From: Luminiphilus sp.
Lineage (GTDB): Bacteria > Pseudomonadota > Gammaproteobacteria > Pseudomonadales > Halieaceae
Assembly (NCBI GenBank): GCA_016778045.1
Contig: JADHQG010000003.1
Location: 1-54,286, forward strand
Reading direction: 5' to 3'
DNA: 54,286 nt
The translations under genes and the position numbers were made by a program. The notes below the pieces were generated by a model, which did not search any database, was not told the origin of the DNA, and was given only the letters and a program-made list of their open reading frames with translations. Numbering within the stretch: position 1 is the stretch's first letter; each line of letters begins with the position of its first letter. This document shows positions 9,245-18,138 of the stretch, in pieces.

Positions 9245-9733
9245 TCACAGCGTCATGGACCAGCTGTGGAGACGAATTTTCCATGTCCCCGAATCATCTT
9301 TGGCGACCACATCAATGTAATGGCTAGTGGTGGACTCACCCTCAAGCGCGCCCTCTGGCAAGTCATCCTCCGCTGCGCTGTCAACGATGCGGCGGATTGT
9401 GTAGTCGTACTCGACCACCGCTGCATCACCCATCATGGTAATGCTGTGCGGCACGTCGATGGTGATCTCGTAGCGCGCAGTGGCAAAGACCGGGCCAAGA
9501 AATTCCCGATAGTTTTCCCGACCGTCAAGGCCGGGCACGCCCGGCGGGCGCAAACTGACATCAGGGTGTAATCCGCCCACGTAGCCGTCGATGTCGCTGG
9601 CTTCTACCGCTGTGATCCAGCCCTGGTAGAGCGCGAGGATTTCCGCGTGGTCGTCTGCCGCGTGACCGACCGGTGATAAGGTCAGGGCCAGCGCAGCGGC
9701 AAGAGAGAGAAGCAGTGCTTTGATCTGTGACAT
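9245..9733 (-). CDS. Exported SnoaL-like / NTF2-fold protein
   Basis: A 162-residue protein with a Sec signal peptide (core LLLSLAAALALTLS, cleavage after GHA near residue 25). A single NTF2-like domain follows: an initial helix (EILALYQGWITAVEASDIDGYV) and the strand pattern ending TWKIRLHSWSM that is typical of SnoaL/DUF4440 proteins. Such folds act as cyclases, isomerases or binding proteins. The export signal makes a periplasmic role likely. It is probably the first gene of an operon with the SDR and the Tat flavoprotein, suggesting a shared small-molecule pathway. No catalytic residues can be assigned from the sequence alone. Confidence 0.75.
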   Translation of the reverse strand: MSQIKALLLSLAAALALTLSPVGHAADDHAEILALYQGWITAVEASDIDGYVGGLHPDVSLRPPGVPGLDGRENYREFLGPVFATARYEITIDVPHSITMMGDAAVVEYDYTIRRIVDSAAEDDLPEGALEGESTTSHYIDVVAKDDSGTWKIRLHSWSMTL

Positions 9734-9980
9734 GGCGGGTCAATTCCTGTTTTGGTTGTTGTCATGATGGAATGCTATTGATTCTGTGCAGATCGCCCGC
9801 GAATCGCAAGCCGGTTAGGGTCCACGTCAGCTAATGGATGCTGCGGTTTTGACCGAACCAGCGCGCGCTGATGGTAAAGAGTCAGATTGGGTCGATCTGC
9901 GGTGCTAGAACGCTCCCGCCGCGAGACAAAGCCGAAGGCACAGCGACTGTCAGGGTGTCTTGATGGAGTGTCTAACGTTC

Positions 9981-10784
9981 TCAGCCCCTTAGAAAGTCTG
10001 ATACCGCAGCAACCCACTCGTTAGGCATTTGATCAGTGATGTCGACGCCCCCGCCTTGCAATTCACAAAATGCAAAGTCGGGCCTCATCTCATGTGCTCT
10101 TTTCGCATGCTCATAAATGATGTCGCCGGTGTTGATGAGAATCATCGTACGGTGTTTGATTTTCGGCAGCGTGACATTGTGATCATAGGTAAAGGCCGCG
10201 TTGTGTCCGTACCAGAACGGTCCATACCCCTGAAATTGCTCGACCACATACCGAGTGACCAGGGCGGGGTCGGTCCCTTTTTCTGCCCAGTTCCACCGGC
10301 GACTGAATACCTCGCTGAGGTGAGAGCCGTCGTGTTTGTGCTCAAAGTTCTTCTCGAAATTTTCAACAAACGCGTTCCATTCAACCAGTTCCTCGGGTGT
10401 GAAAGGACAGGGGCCATTGATCACCAGGTTGCGGACTCGGTCAGGAAATTGAAGCGCGACTTCAGTCGCAATCAGTCCGCCAGTGTGATGCCCAAGGATA
10501 TCGGTTTGAGTGATCCCAAGATGATCCAGGACCGGCGGTATGGCTGTCGCGTAGTCCTCGACCGACGGGACATGGTTCGGCTCGTCAGACAGTCCAAATC
10601 CCGGTGTATCGATGCCAATTGCGCGAATACCCTCGGCGGAGAGAAGCGGGTAGACCGTATCGTATTGGCGCGAAGTCATCGGCGCTTGATGACAGAGCAC
10701 CAGAGGGAACCCTTCACCGCCAGTGTCCTGATAATGGATTTGCCCAAAAGGACCATCCGTGTAGCCGCGGCGGGGTCGTGTCAT
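9981..10784 (-). CDS. Alpha/beta-hydrolase fold protein with non-canonical active site
   Basis: A 267-residue protein with alpha/beta-hydrolase features: the oxyanion-hole strand LVLCHQAPMTS, GIDTPGFGLSD and the elbow LGHHTGG. The elbow normally reads G-x-Ser-x-G, but the nucleophile position is His100. The usual C-terminal catalytic His in a GGGHD context is Val248 (GGGVD). The acid loop NTGDIIYEHA keeps Asp. So two of the three triad residues are replaced. It may be a cofactor-free lyase or oxygenase, an enzyme with another mechanism, or a non-catalytic member. There is no signal peptide. It is 247 bp upstream of the SnoaL-like gene on the same strand, so co-transcription is possible but not shown. 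Confidence 0.8.
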   Translation of the reverse strand: MTRPRRGYTDGPFGQIHYQDTGGEGFPLVLCHQAPMTSRQYDTVYPLLSAEGIRAIGIDTPGFGLSDEPNHVPSVEDYATAIPPVLDHLGITQTDILGHHTGGLIATEVALQFPDRVRNLVINGPCPFTPEELVEWNAFVENFEKNFEHKHDGSHLSEVFSRRWNWAEKGTDPALVTRYVVEQFQGYGPFWYGHNAAFTYDHNVTLPKIKHRTMILINTGDIIYEHAKRAHEMRPDFAFCELQGGGVDITDQMPNEWVAAVSDFLRG

Positions 10785-10821
10785 CAGGATAGCGCCTCGC
10801 TGTCACCCAACATTCTCACCA

Positions 10822-11943
10822 CTATACCTCCCTTGACGGCGCCAGACCGAGTACTTCTAGGTAGGCTGCGGCGCTCGAGGCTTGGTGATATGCGGTGACG
10901 GCCTCGACCAGATCATTGCCATCGGGGCGGTGGGCAAGGGTGGACAGTAGCGCCTCAGCGAGCGCTTCGGTGTCGCCCATGGCGACCAGCGGCGCAACGC
11001 GACCGCTATCGAGTAACTCCTTTGGGCCACTCGGGCAGTCGGTACTCACCACCGGCACCCCCAGCCCCATGGCCTCGGTCAGCGTGTTGGGCGAACCCTC
11101 CCATCGAGACGAGAGCGCAAACACACTGGCCCGTTTCATCCACGCCCACGGATTGTCCTGAAAGCCGGGCAATGCAACATCTTCCGCTACACCAAGCGTC
11201 TCGGCTTGAGCCAGTAAATCAGACCGCAGCCTACCGTCTCCCAGAATAATCAGTCGCGCCTGTCGCTGCGCGCGAACCAAGGCAAAGGCCGACAGCAGAG
11301 TGGGGAAATCTTTTTGCTCGGTCAGGCGTCCCACTCCGAGTATGACGGGAATATCCGACGCAGTTTGCAGCCACGGATGGTCGACGGGGTGCTCAGCGGC
11401 TTGTAGCAACTCAGGCGTGATAGTGGGATTGCGCACCACCGTAATCTGTGGGGGTTTCATGTCAGTGATAGCCATCACATCGTCGGCGACACCCTGTGAG
11501 ACGGCAACCAACGTCTCCAGCTGGGGGTAATGGCGCCGCATGGCGCGATACCAGCTTTGTTGACGGCGTCGGGATTTGCTCGCTAAGGCAGCCGATACCG
11601 TGGTGCCCAAGCGTCCGGAGATCGGCGTGGTTGTACCCGCCAGCCGCCTCGCTCTGAGCGCTGCCAATATCGCGCGATGCTTGATCGCCAGCAGAGCCGT
11701 TGGCCGCTCTGTGCGCAGATATCGAGAGACTTCCCAGACGCTGGTCAGCGAGTGCTTTGCGCGCAGTCGAATGATATTGGCGTTATTGGGTAGCCTGTCG
11801 ACATACGGCCCCTGAGCTTTGATGAGTAGCACGTCGAGATCGATCGGGGTTTCGACAAAGGCCCGGCACAGATTGGCCACCATGCGCTCCACGCCACCTT
11901 GTCCAGAAAAGGAAACCAGAATTGCCAGTTTTGGCCGTGACAC
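10822..11943 (-). CDS. Glycosyltransferase family 4 protein
   Basis: A 373-residue GT-B glycosyltransferase. The N-terminal acceptor half starts KLAILVSFSGQGGVERM, a loop typical of GT4. The donor half begins near VILGVGRLTEQKDF and contains EGSPNTLTEAMGLGVPVVST, the E-x7-E motif that contacts the nucleotide sugar. Cytoplasmic, probably peripheral to the inner membrane, adding a sugar to a surface glycan or lipid carrier. The start is GTG at 11943, since an overlapping ATG two codons upstream is out of frame. It is divergent from the AsnB-like gene, a common companion of surface polysaccharide genes. Sugar donor and acceptor unknown. Confidence 0.88.
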   Translation of the reverse strand: MSRPKLAILVSFSGQGGVERMVANLCRAFVETPIDLDVLLIKAQGPYVDRLPNNANIIRLRAKHSLTSVWEVSRYLRTERPTALLAIKHRAILAALRARRLAGTTTPISGRLGTTVSAALASKSRRRQQSWYRAMRRHYPQLETLVAVSQGVADDVMAITDMKPPQITVVRNPTITPELLQAAEHPVDHPWLQTASDIPVILGVGRLTEQKDFPTLLSAFALVRAQRQARLIILGDGRLRSDLLAQAETLGVAEDVALPGFQDNPWAWMKRASVFALSSRWEGSPNTLTEAMGLGVPVVSTDCPSGPKELLDSGRVAPLVAMGDTEALAEALLSTLAHRPDGNDLVEAVTAYHQASSAAAYLEVLGLAPSREV

Positions 11944-11999
11944 TGCATATCGCCTTCAGAGAGCTGTTTCGAGGTTAGCACAGGGCTGACGGCCGTGAC

Positions 12000-12028
12000 T
12001 TGGTGAGGCCGAGCCTCGCGCTTACACT
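12000..12028 (+). promoter_or_regulatory. Candidate sigma-70 promoter for the AsnB-like gene
   Basis: TTGGTG (12000-12005), a 17-bp spacer and TACACT (12023-12028) match a sigma-70 promoter reasonably well. Transcription would begin near 12035, giving a leader of about 75 nt. Just before the start codon, AGCTC (12089-12093) and GAGCT (12102-12106) can pair and would cover the only purine-rich ribosome site. This is sequence matching only. Confidence 0.4.
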
Positions 12029-12110
12029 CTATCTATTCCGACGCAGTGGAGGCTCGATGCCTGCTCTCTCTCAGTCCGCTTTTTTCACAGCTCGTTGGTG
12101 TGAGCTCTAG

Positions 12111-13922
12111 ATGTGTGGTCTGGCGGGCATTGCAGCCCGCGGCGAACTCTCTGCTGACCGGCTGCCCTTTGCGCTTGCGGCGCTACAGCACCGAGGCCCC
12201 GATGGGCAGGGCGATTCCATCGAACAGCGGGTGGCGCTGGGGCATACGCGACTTTCGATTATCGATCTCGAGGGGGGGGCGCAACCGCTGCGCTCGCCCT
12301 GCGGCCGCTATGTACTGGTGGCCAACGGGGAAATCTATAACCACCTAGAGCTGCGTTCGGAGCTTTTGGCGCTCGGCGCACCGTTTCAAACCGGTTCAGA
12401 CTGCGAGGTGATCCTTCAGGGCTACCGACTGTGGGGTCGAGACATTCTCGATCGCCTTGAAGGGATGTACGCCTTTGCGTTGCAGGATATCGAGTCAGGC
12501 GAGGTATTGCTGGCTCGGGATCCGCTGGGCATGAAGCCGCTTTACTGGTCCGAAAGTCGCGACGGTGTGCACTTTGCCTCTGAGCTTAAGGCGCTATTGG
12601 CGCTATTGCCCTCCACACCGGTTCTCAACTCGCTCGCGCTCTTGCAATACATCGAGGCGCAGCATCCGCTCTCCCGCAATACACCGTTTGAGGGGGTGCA
12701 GCGATTGTTGGCTGGTGAGGCGCTGTTGATCCGCGATGGCCGTTGCGTCGATCAATGGCGTCACTGGACACTGAATCAGCTTGTCAGCGCGGAGATGGAG
12801 GATCCCGTAGCGGCACTCGATGAGCTGATGGAGGTCGTATTCACCCAGCACCAACGATCTGATGTGCCCATTGGTCTGTTTCTGTCAGGCGGGGTCGATT
12901 CGACCATTCTGCTCGGCTTGATGCGACGCTACGGTATGGAAAACATCCATACATTCTCGCTGGGATTTCCCGACTCTTCCGTCGGCGACGAGCTGGATGT
13001 CGCCACCCGCCTAGCCACACACTTTGGCACCGTCCACCGTGTTATTACGCCCAAGGCAGATGACATGTTGTCGCGACTGCCGCAGGTTGTTTGGGCGGCG
13101 GATGATCTCATGCGCGACCCCGCGAGCCTGCCGACATTGCTGCTCGCTGAGCAGGCCAGCCACACGATGAAAGTCGTATTTTCGGGGGAAGGTGGTGATG
13201 AGAGCTTCGCGGGGTATGGCCGCTATCGCACAGGTGCGCTGGAGCGTTTCTTCAAGAGTTTGTTGTTCCCTGGTACGGGTGGGTTTCGTTCCCGAGGGGA
13301 TTTGCGAGGCGCCGTTGCGCGGCAATTGCTCGGTGACCGACTGATGGCGGTGCGTGGCGAGTGGCGTTCGGAGCTCGCTACTAGCTGGCAGTCGTTTCCT
13401 GCGCGATGGACATCGCTGCAGAAGATGCAGGCGCTGGATCTACAGCATGCACTACCTGACAACCTGCTGGTCAAGGCAGATCGCATGCTGATGGCGCATG
13501 GCGTGGAGGGGCGGATGCCCTTTGTTGATCGGCGGGTGGTGTCGTGGGGCTTGGGCTTGGCGGATGCGCTGAAATGCGATCAGCGCGAGGGTAAGAAAAT
13601 CCTCAAGGCTTGGGCACAAACTTTTATGCCGGCGGATCATTTTGCCGCGAAAAAGCGCGGTTTTTACGTGCCTGTCAATGACTGGTGGCAGGGCAATCGA
13701 CTCGAGGCCTTGGGGCGTGTGCTCAGCGGTAATGACGCGATTCGAGAGTGGTTCAAGCCCGCTGGGGTCGACAGCTTACTCAGAGAGCAAGGCCGGTCGC
13801 ACCGCGTTGGGCGCCAATTGATGACCCTGTTGCAGTTCGCGCTGTGGCATCGGCTCTTTGTCGAGTCATCGACGCCGTCACTGCCAGAGGTGGGTGACCC
13901 GCTGGCATTGCTGTCTCAATAG
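12111..13922 (+). CDS. asnB: Asparagine synthase (glutamine-hydrolysing) family amidotransferase
   Basis: A 603-residue class-II glutamine amidotransferase fused to an ATP-pyrophosphatase synthetase domain. The start is fixed because Cys2 (MCGLAGI) must become the N-terminal nucleophile. The glutaminase half shows LQHRGPDG, GHTRLSI and NGEIYN. The synthetase half has the PP-loop SGGVDST near residues 259-265 and GEGGDESFAGYGRY. The reaction is either aspartate to asparagine or amidation of another carboxylate: many bacterial AsnB homologues in polysaccharide clusters amidate surface sugars or lipids. The divergent GT4 gene fits that, but plain asparagine synthesis cannot be excluded. Confidence 0.88.
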   Translation: MCGLAGIAARGELSADRLPFALAALQHRGPDGQGDSIEQRVALGHTRLSIIDLEGGAQPLRSPCGRYVLVANGEIYNHLELRSELLALGAPFQTGSDCEVILQGYRLWGRDILDRLEGMYAFALQDIESGEVLLARDPLGMKPLYWSESRDGVHFASELKALLALLPSTPVLNSLALLQYIEAQHPLSRNTPFEGVQRLLAGEALLIRDGRCVDQWRHWTLNQLVSAEMEDPVAALDELMEVVFTQHQRSDVPIGLFLSGGVDSTILLGLMRRYGMENIHTFSLGFPDSSVGDELDVATRLATHFGTVHRVITPKADDMLSRLPQVVWAADDLMRDPASLPTLLLAEQASHTMKVVFSGEGGDESFAGYGRYRTGALERFFKSLLFPGTGGFRSRGDLRGAVARQLLGDRLMAVRGEWRSELATSWQSFPARWTSLQKMQALDLQHALPDNLLVKADRMLMAHGVEGRMPFVDRRVVSWGLGLADALKCDQREGKKILKAWAQTFMPADHFAAKKRGFYVPVNDWWQGNRLEALGRVLSGNDAIREWFKPAGVDSLLREQGRSHRVGRQLMTLLQFALWHRLFVESSTPSLPEVGDPLALLSQ

Positions 13923-14081
13923 ATCGACCACAACGGATCTTAGCGAGAGAACCGTGTGTGGTTGTGAGCGCTGGGCGGTCGCTCGCTGCAGCCGTTATAC
14001 TGATCTGCCCTGCTGCCGGCGCGCTGCACGACATACCAGTGAACCTGTCGGCGCGCTGATTTTCATAAAGCGGAGAACAGA

Positions 14082-14870
14082 ATGTCTGATCGAGTTGCTG
14101 TCAACGTATCGGCCCACATTGCCCATGTCACGCTGACCCGCGCGGACAAAATGAACGCGCTGGACCCCGCGATGTTCGAGGCGATTTGTTCCGCCATTGA
14201 TGAATTAAACACCTTGGACGATTTGCGCGCCGTAGTGGTGTCGGGTGAGGGCCGCGGATTTTGCGCTGGTCTCGATCTGTCCAATTTTTCCAGCGACAGC
14301 GAACCGATGGATTTGATGCTTCGCACCCACGGCGCTGCCAATATGCCACAGCAAATTGCCTGGGGTTGGCGAACGCTGCCGGTGCCGGTCATTGCCGCCG
14401 CCCACGGCGTGGCGATTGGCGGTGGGCTGAATATTATGTCGGGGGCCGATATCCGGATTATCCACCCCGACACACGCTGTGCCGTGATGGAAATGCGCTG
14501 GGGTTTGGTGCCCGATATGGCGGGATATCCCCTTTGGCGAGGTAATGTTCGCGACGACGTGCTGCGCAAGCTTGTTTACACTCATGCTGAGTTCTCGGGT
14601 GCCGATGCCTGTGCAATGGGCTTTGCCACAGAAGTCGCGGAGGAACCGTTGTCACGCGCCATGGCGTTGGCAGATGAGATTGCAGGCAAGAATCCCCACG
14701 CCATTCGGGCCGCAAAGCGACTCTCAAATGCGTTGGCAACCAGCACCGACGAGGAACTGCTGCTGGCCGAATCAGAGGAGCAGACCCAGATTATCGGCAA
14801 GCCAAATCAGATCGAGGCGGTGATGTCCCAGATGGAGGGTAGGCCCGCGGCTTATCCAGACAGCGTCTGA
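14082..14870 (+). CDS. Crotonase family protein (enoyl-CoA hydratase/isomerase)
   Basis: A 262-residue crotonase-fold enzyme acting on acyl-CoA in the cytoplasm. The oxyanion-hole segments are visible: GFCAGLDLS near 60-67 and AIGGGLNIM near 111-119. Glu137 (AVMEM) sits at the first catalytic position and Asp145 (GLVPDMAG) at the second, eight residues apart. True hydratases usually have Glu at both, while dienoyl-CoA isomerases have Glu/Asp; however, the third isomerase acid is Asn117 here. So the product may be an isomerase or a variant hydratase. CGGAGAA precedes the ATG at a good distance. It looks monocistronic. Confidence 0.88.
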   Translation: MSDRVAVNVSAHIAHVTLTRADKMNALDPAMFEAICSAIDELNTLDDLRAVVVSGEGRGFCAGLDLSNFSSDSEPMDLMLRTHGAANMPQQIAWGWRTLPVPVIAAAHGVAIGGGLNIMSGADIRIIHPDTRCAVMEMRWGLVPDMAGYPLWRGNVRDDVLRKLVYTHAEFSGADACAMGFATEVAEEPLSRAMALADEIAGKNPHAIRAAKRLSNALATSTDEELLLAESEEQTQIIGKPNQIEAVMSQMEGRPAAYPDSV

Positions 14871-14994
14871 GGAATCTTCCGACCCAGATCAACAGACAGG
14901 GCAAACCCTCGCCAATGCTAGAATAGGAGTGGTTGCGCAGGACGACACCGCCCTGCGACTGCGGTCCTTCTGGCACGGCTAAAGTGAGACAGCG

Positions 14995-17127
14995 ATGAGC
15001 GACGGAACCACCCAAACACATCACCGGGTCTGCCATCTGTGCGAGGCCATGTGCGGCCTAGTCATCCGCACGGCGGGTAATCAGGTCGTCGATATTCGCG
15101 GCGACGACAATGACCCTTTGAGCCGTGGTCACGTCTGCCCCAAGGCGGTTGCGCTGCAGGATATCCATGAAGATCCAGACCGACTGCGTAAGCCCTTGAA
15201 GCGTGTTCGAACGGCGCCGGGTGAGTACCAGCACATTGAAATTGAGTGGGCCGAAGCGCTTGATCTGGCCGCCGACGCGTTGGCGTCGACCATCGAAACC
15301 CACGGCGTGGATGCGGTGGGGGCGTACTTTGGCAACCCCTCGGTTCACAACTACGGGATGCTCACCCATCAGCGCAATCTTTTCCGACATATTCGGACCC
15401 GCAATCGTTTCTCTGCGACGTCAGTAGATCAATTACCCCATCATTTAGTGTCCTTGTGGTGCTTCGGGCACATGCTCTTGCACCCCATTCCCGATGTGGA
15501 CCGTACTCATTATTTTCTGATGCTGGGGGCGAATCCCCTGGCTTCCAATGGCAGCATCTGGACGGTGCCCGATGTCCGTCGGCGTTTGAAAGACCTGAAA
15601 TCGCGAGGCGGTAAGCTGGTGGTTGTAGACCCGCGTCGCACGGAGACCGCAGAGCTCGCCAGCGAGCACCTTTTTATTAACCCCGGCACCGATGCGGCCT
15701 TGCTGTTGGCGATGATTCACGTGCTTTTTCGGGACGGCCTGGTGGCACCGGGGCCGTTGGCAGACTTCACTGATGGCCTCGATGAGGTAGCTGATGCGGT
15801 CGGCGAATTGACGCCTGAGTGGGCGGCTTCGCTCACGGGGATCGCAGCGGCCGACATTGAGCGTATCGCTCACGAGCTGGCCAGTGCCGAGGCGGGAATT
15901 TGTTACGGCAGGATGGGCGTCAGCACGCAGGCCTATGGCGCGCTTTGTCAGTGGGCGATTCAAGTGGTTAATGTGGCGACTGGGCACCTCGACAAGCCCG
16001 GTGGTAGCCTGTTCACACACCCGGCAATGGACCAGGTGGTCAACACGAATCCCGGCGGTTTCGCTCGCTTTGCCTCGCGGGGGCGGGGTTTGCCCGAATT
16101 CAATTACGAGCTACCCGCCGTCACCATGGTCGATGAAATCCGCACCGAGGGAGAAGGGCAGATCCGTCTCATGTTCACCGGAGCGGGTAACCCCGTGCTG
16201 TCCACGCCCAACGGTCGGGCGCTCGATGAGGCACTGGAAGAGATCGAGTACATGATTTCAGTCGATCCGGCGCTGAACGAGACCACGCGCCATGCCGACC
16301 TTATTTTGCCGCCCACCTCGCCGTTGGAACATGACCACTACGACATCGCGTTTCACAATCTGGCGATTCGCAATACGGCGCGCTATAACCCGCCGGTATT
16401 TGAAAAGCCCGAGGGCGCGCTGCACGACTGGGAGATTTTTGCGGCGCTGGGGGAGCGTGTCGCATCGCGACTCAACCTGGAGGCCATGCCTACTGTGCCG
16501 CCTGACAGATTGATCGATGCGGCGCTGCGCGCCGGTCCCTATGGCGACCATACTGAGTGGCAGCTGAGCATTGAAAAGCTGAAAGCGCACCCCTCCGGCA
16601 TCGACTTGGGGCCGCTGCAGCCCTCATGTCCCGATCGTTTGCAAACGCCGAATCAGCGCATTCAGCTGGCGATTCCGGAAGTACTGGCAGACATTCAGCG
16701 TTTCCGCGCAGACACCGTAATACCGGCGGAACACTACCGTTTAATTGGTCGCCGCCATGTCAGGGACAACAATTCCTGGATGCACAACCATCACCGATTG
16801 ATGAAGGGCAAGTCGCGCTGCCAATTACTGATGAACCCGGTCGATGTCGAAAAAGAAGGTTGGCAGAGTGGTATGACCGTAACGATTCAGAGCCGGGTAG
16901 GGTCGATCGATGCAGAGCTCCTCGCCTCTGATGAGATGATGCGGGGCGTGGTGAGTCTGCCGCATGGTTATGGTCACGGCTTGCAAGGCACCCGGGGCGA
17001 AATCGCGGGTCGTCATGCCGGGGTCAGCTGCAATGACATCACTGACGAGCTATTTATCGATGCCCTGTCGGGTAACGCGGCGGTCAATGGTGTTTTGGTG
17101 CAGCTCAGTGCCTCGGCGGCGGCGTGA
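14995..17127 (+). CDS. Molybdopterin-dependent oxidoreductase (DMSO reductase family)
   Basis: A 710-residue bis-MGD molybdo/tungsto-enzyme. An N-terminal [4Fe-4S] site is formed by Cys13, Cys16, Cys20 and Cys48 (CHLCEAMC ... GHVCPKA). MopB motifs follow ([35 protein letters not shown]), and the C-terminal dinucleotide-binding domain includes [10 protein letters not shown]. In the region where the protein ligand to Mo is expected (near [11 protein letters not shown]) there is no Cys or selenocysteine, so the ligand may be Ser, Asp or absent. No Tat signal is present, hence cytoplasmic. No electron-transfer subunit is adjacent. The stop overlaps the lipA start (GTGA), suggesting one transcript. 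MobA, needed for its cofactor, is also in the window. Substrate unknown. Confidence 0.88.
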   Translation: MSDGTTQTHHRVCHLCEAMCGLVIRTAGNQVVDIRGDDNDPLSRGHVCPKAVALQDIHEDPDRLRKPLKRVRTAPGEYQHIEIEWAEALDLAADALASTIETHGVDAVGAYFGNPSVHNYGMLTHQRNLFRHIRTRNRFSATSVDQLPHHLVSLWCFGHMLLHPIPDVDRTHYFLMLGANPLASNGSIWTVPDVRRRLKDLKSRGGKLVVVDPRRTETAELASEHLFINPGTDAALLLAMIHVLFRDGLVAPGPLADFTDGLDEVADAVGELTPEWAASLTGIAAADIERIAHELASAEAGICYGRMGVSTQAYGALCQWAIQVVNVATGHLDKPGGSLFTHPAMDQVVNTNPGGFARFASRGRGLPEFNYELPAVTMVDEIRTEGEGQIRLMFTGAGNPVLSTPNGRALDEALEEIEYMISVDPALNETTRHADLILPPTSPLEHDHYDIAFHNLAIRNTARYNPPVFEKPEGALHDWEIFAALGERVASRLNLEAMPTVPPDRLIDAALRAGPYGDHTEWQLSIEKLKAHPSGIDLGPLQPSCPDRLQTPNQRIQLAIPEVLADIQRFRADTVIPAEHYRLIGRRHVRDNNSWMHNHHRLMKGKSRCQLLMNPVDVEKEGWQSGMTVTIQSRVGSIDAELLASDEMMRGVVSLPHGYGHGLQGTRGEIAGRHAGVSCNDITDELFIDALSGNAAVNGVLVQLSASAAA

Positions 17128-18137
17128 GCGAGCGGACATCTGACATGTCAGGAAAACGCATCCCCACCACGCAGATCGACAGCGGCAGCAAGTTCACGAA
17201 TAGCCGTGGCATGTCGGTGATCAAAGATGGCATCAAGGCGTCGTCGACGGAATCTGCGCGACTAGCGAAGCCTGATTGGCTCAGGATGCGGGTGCAAAGC
17301 AGCCCCAAATTCGCTGCCGTGCGGGACATTGTCCACGAACACGGTCTGGCCACCGTGTGTGAGGAGGCGAAGTGCCCGAATATTGGCGAGTGCTGGAGTG
17401 CGGGTACCGCTACGATCATGCTGATGGGCGATGTCTGTACCCGAGCCTGCCGCTTCTGCTCGGTCAATACCGGCAATCCCAACGGGTGGTTGGATGGGGA
17501 TGAACCGCAGCAGACTGCCGAAGCAGTCAAGCTAATGGGGCTTAAGTATGTGGTCCTCACCTCTGTCAATCGGGATGACCTGCCCGACGGCGGTGCCCGT
17601 CATTATGCTGATGTGGTGCGCGCGACCAAGGCGCTGAACCCGAACACTGCAGTCGAGGCACTGACGCCAGACTTTTTGGGCGATCACTCGTCGGTAGAGA
17701 CTTTGCTGGACTCCGGTATCGAGGTGTTCGCCCAAAACGTCGAGACCGTTGCGCGGCTGACGCACCCGGTACGTGACCCTCGCGCAGGCTACCAGCAAAC
17801 ACTGGATGTCTTGGCTTACGGCAAGCGCTATCGCCCTGACGTCGTTACCAAAACCTCGCTGATGCTGGGCTTGGGTGAGACAGAGGACGAAATTAAAGCC
17901 TGTATGGATGATCTCCGCGCTCATCAGATCGATGTGCTGACGCTGGGCCAATATCTGCAACCGACGAAACACCATCTGCAGGTCGAGCGTTTTGTATCAC
18001 CGGATGAATTTGAGCAGTATCGTCAATGGGGCCTCGAGCGTGGATTCCTCGAGGTGGTGTCGGGCGTATTTGTCCGTTCTAGTTATCGCGCTGAACGGGT
18101 TCTCGAGCAGAATAACGTTGGCCTTGGGCTGAGTTGA
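17124..18137 (+). CDS. lipA: Lipoyl synthase
   Basis: Radical SAM enzyme that inserts two sulfurs into octanoyl groups on E2 and GcvH proteins. All hallmark residues are seen: auxiliary cluster Cys79, Cys84 and Cys90 ([12 protein letters not shown]), SAM cluster Cys105, Cys109 and Cys112 (CTRACRFC), and the C-terminal VRSSYRAE whose Ser ligates the auxiliary cluster. 337 residues from the GTG that overlaps the upstream stop; an in-frame ATG at 17145 would give 330 residues and cannot be excluded. The first 45 residues are less conserved. lipB, its usual neighbour, is absent; instead it is followed after 1 bp by a glycosyltransferase gene. Confidence 0.97.
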   Translation: MSERTSDMSGKRIPTTQIDSGSKFTNSRGMSVIKDGIKASSTESARLAKPDWLRMRVQSSPKFAAVRDIVHEHGLATVCEEAKCPNIGECWSAGTATIMLMGDVCTRACRFCSVNTGNPNGWLDGDEPQQTAEAVKLMGLKYVVLTSVNRDDLPDGGARHYADVVRATKALNPNTAVEALTPDFLGDHSSVETLLDSGIEVFAQNVETVARLTHPVRDPRAGYQQTLDVLAYGKRYRPDVVTKTSLMLGLGETEDEIKACMDDLRAHQIDVLTLGQYLQPTKHHLQVERFVSPDEFEQYRQWGLERGFLEVVSGVFVRSSYRAERVLEQNNVGLGLS

Positions 18138-18138
18138 G

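Noticed and set aside
9775-10017. 80-codon minus-strand open frame
   Set aside because: It overlaps the hydrolase gene end, has Arg/Ser-rich composition unlike neighbours and no convincing ribosome site or motif.
11946-11981. Longer or alternative start for the GT4 gene
   Set aside because: The nearby ATG at 11948 is in another frame; the GTG at 11943 keeps the glycosyltransferase N-terminal motif.
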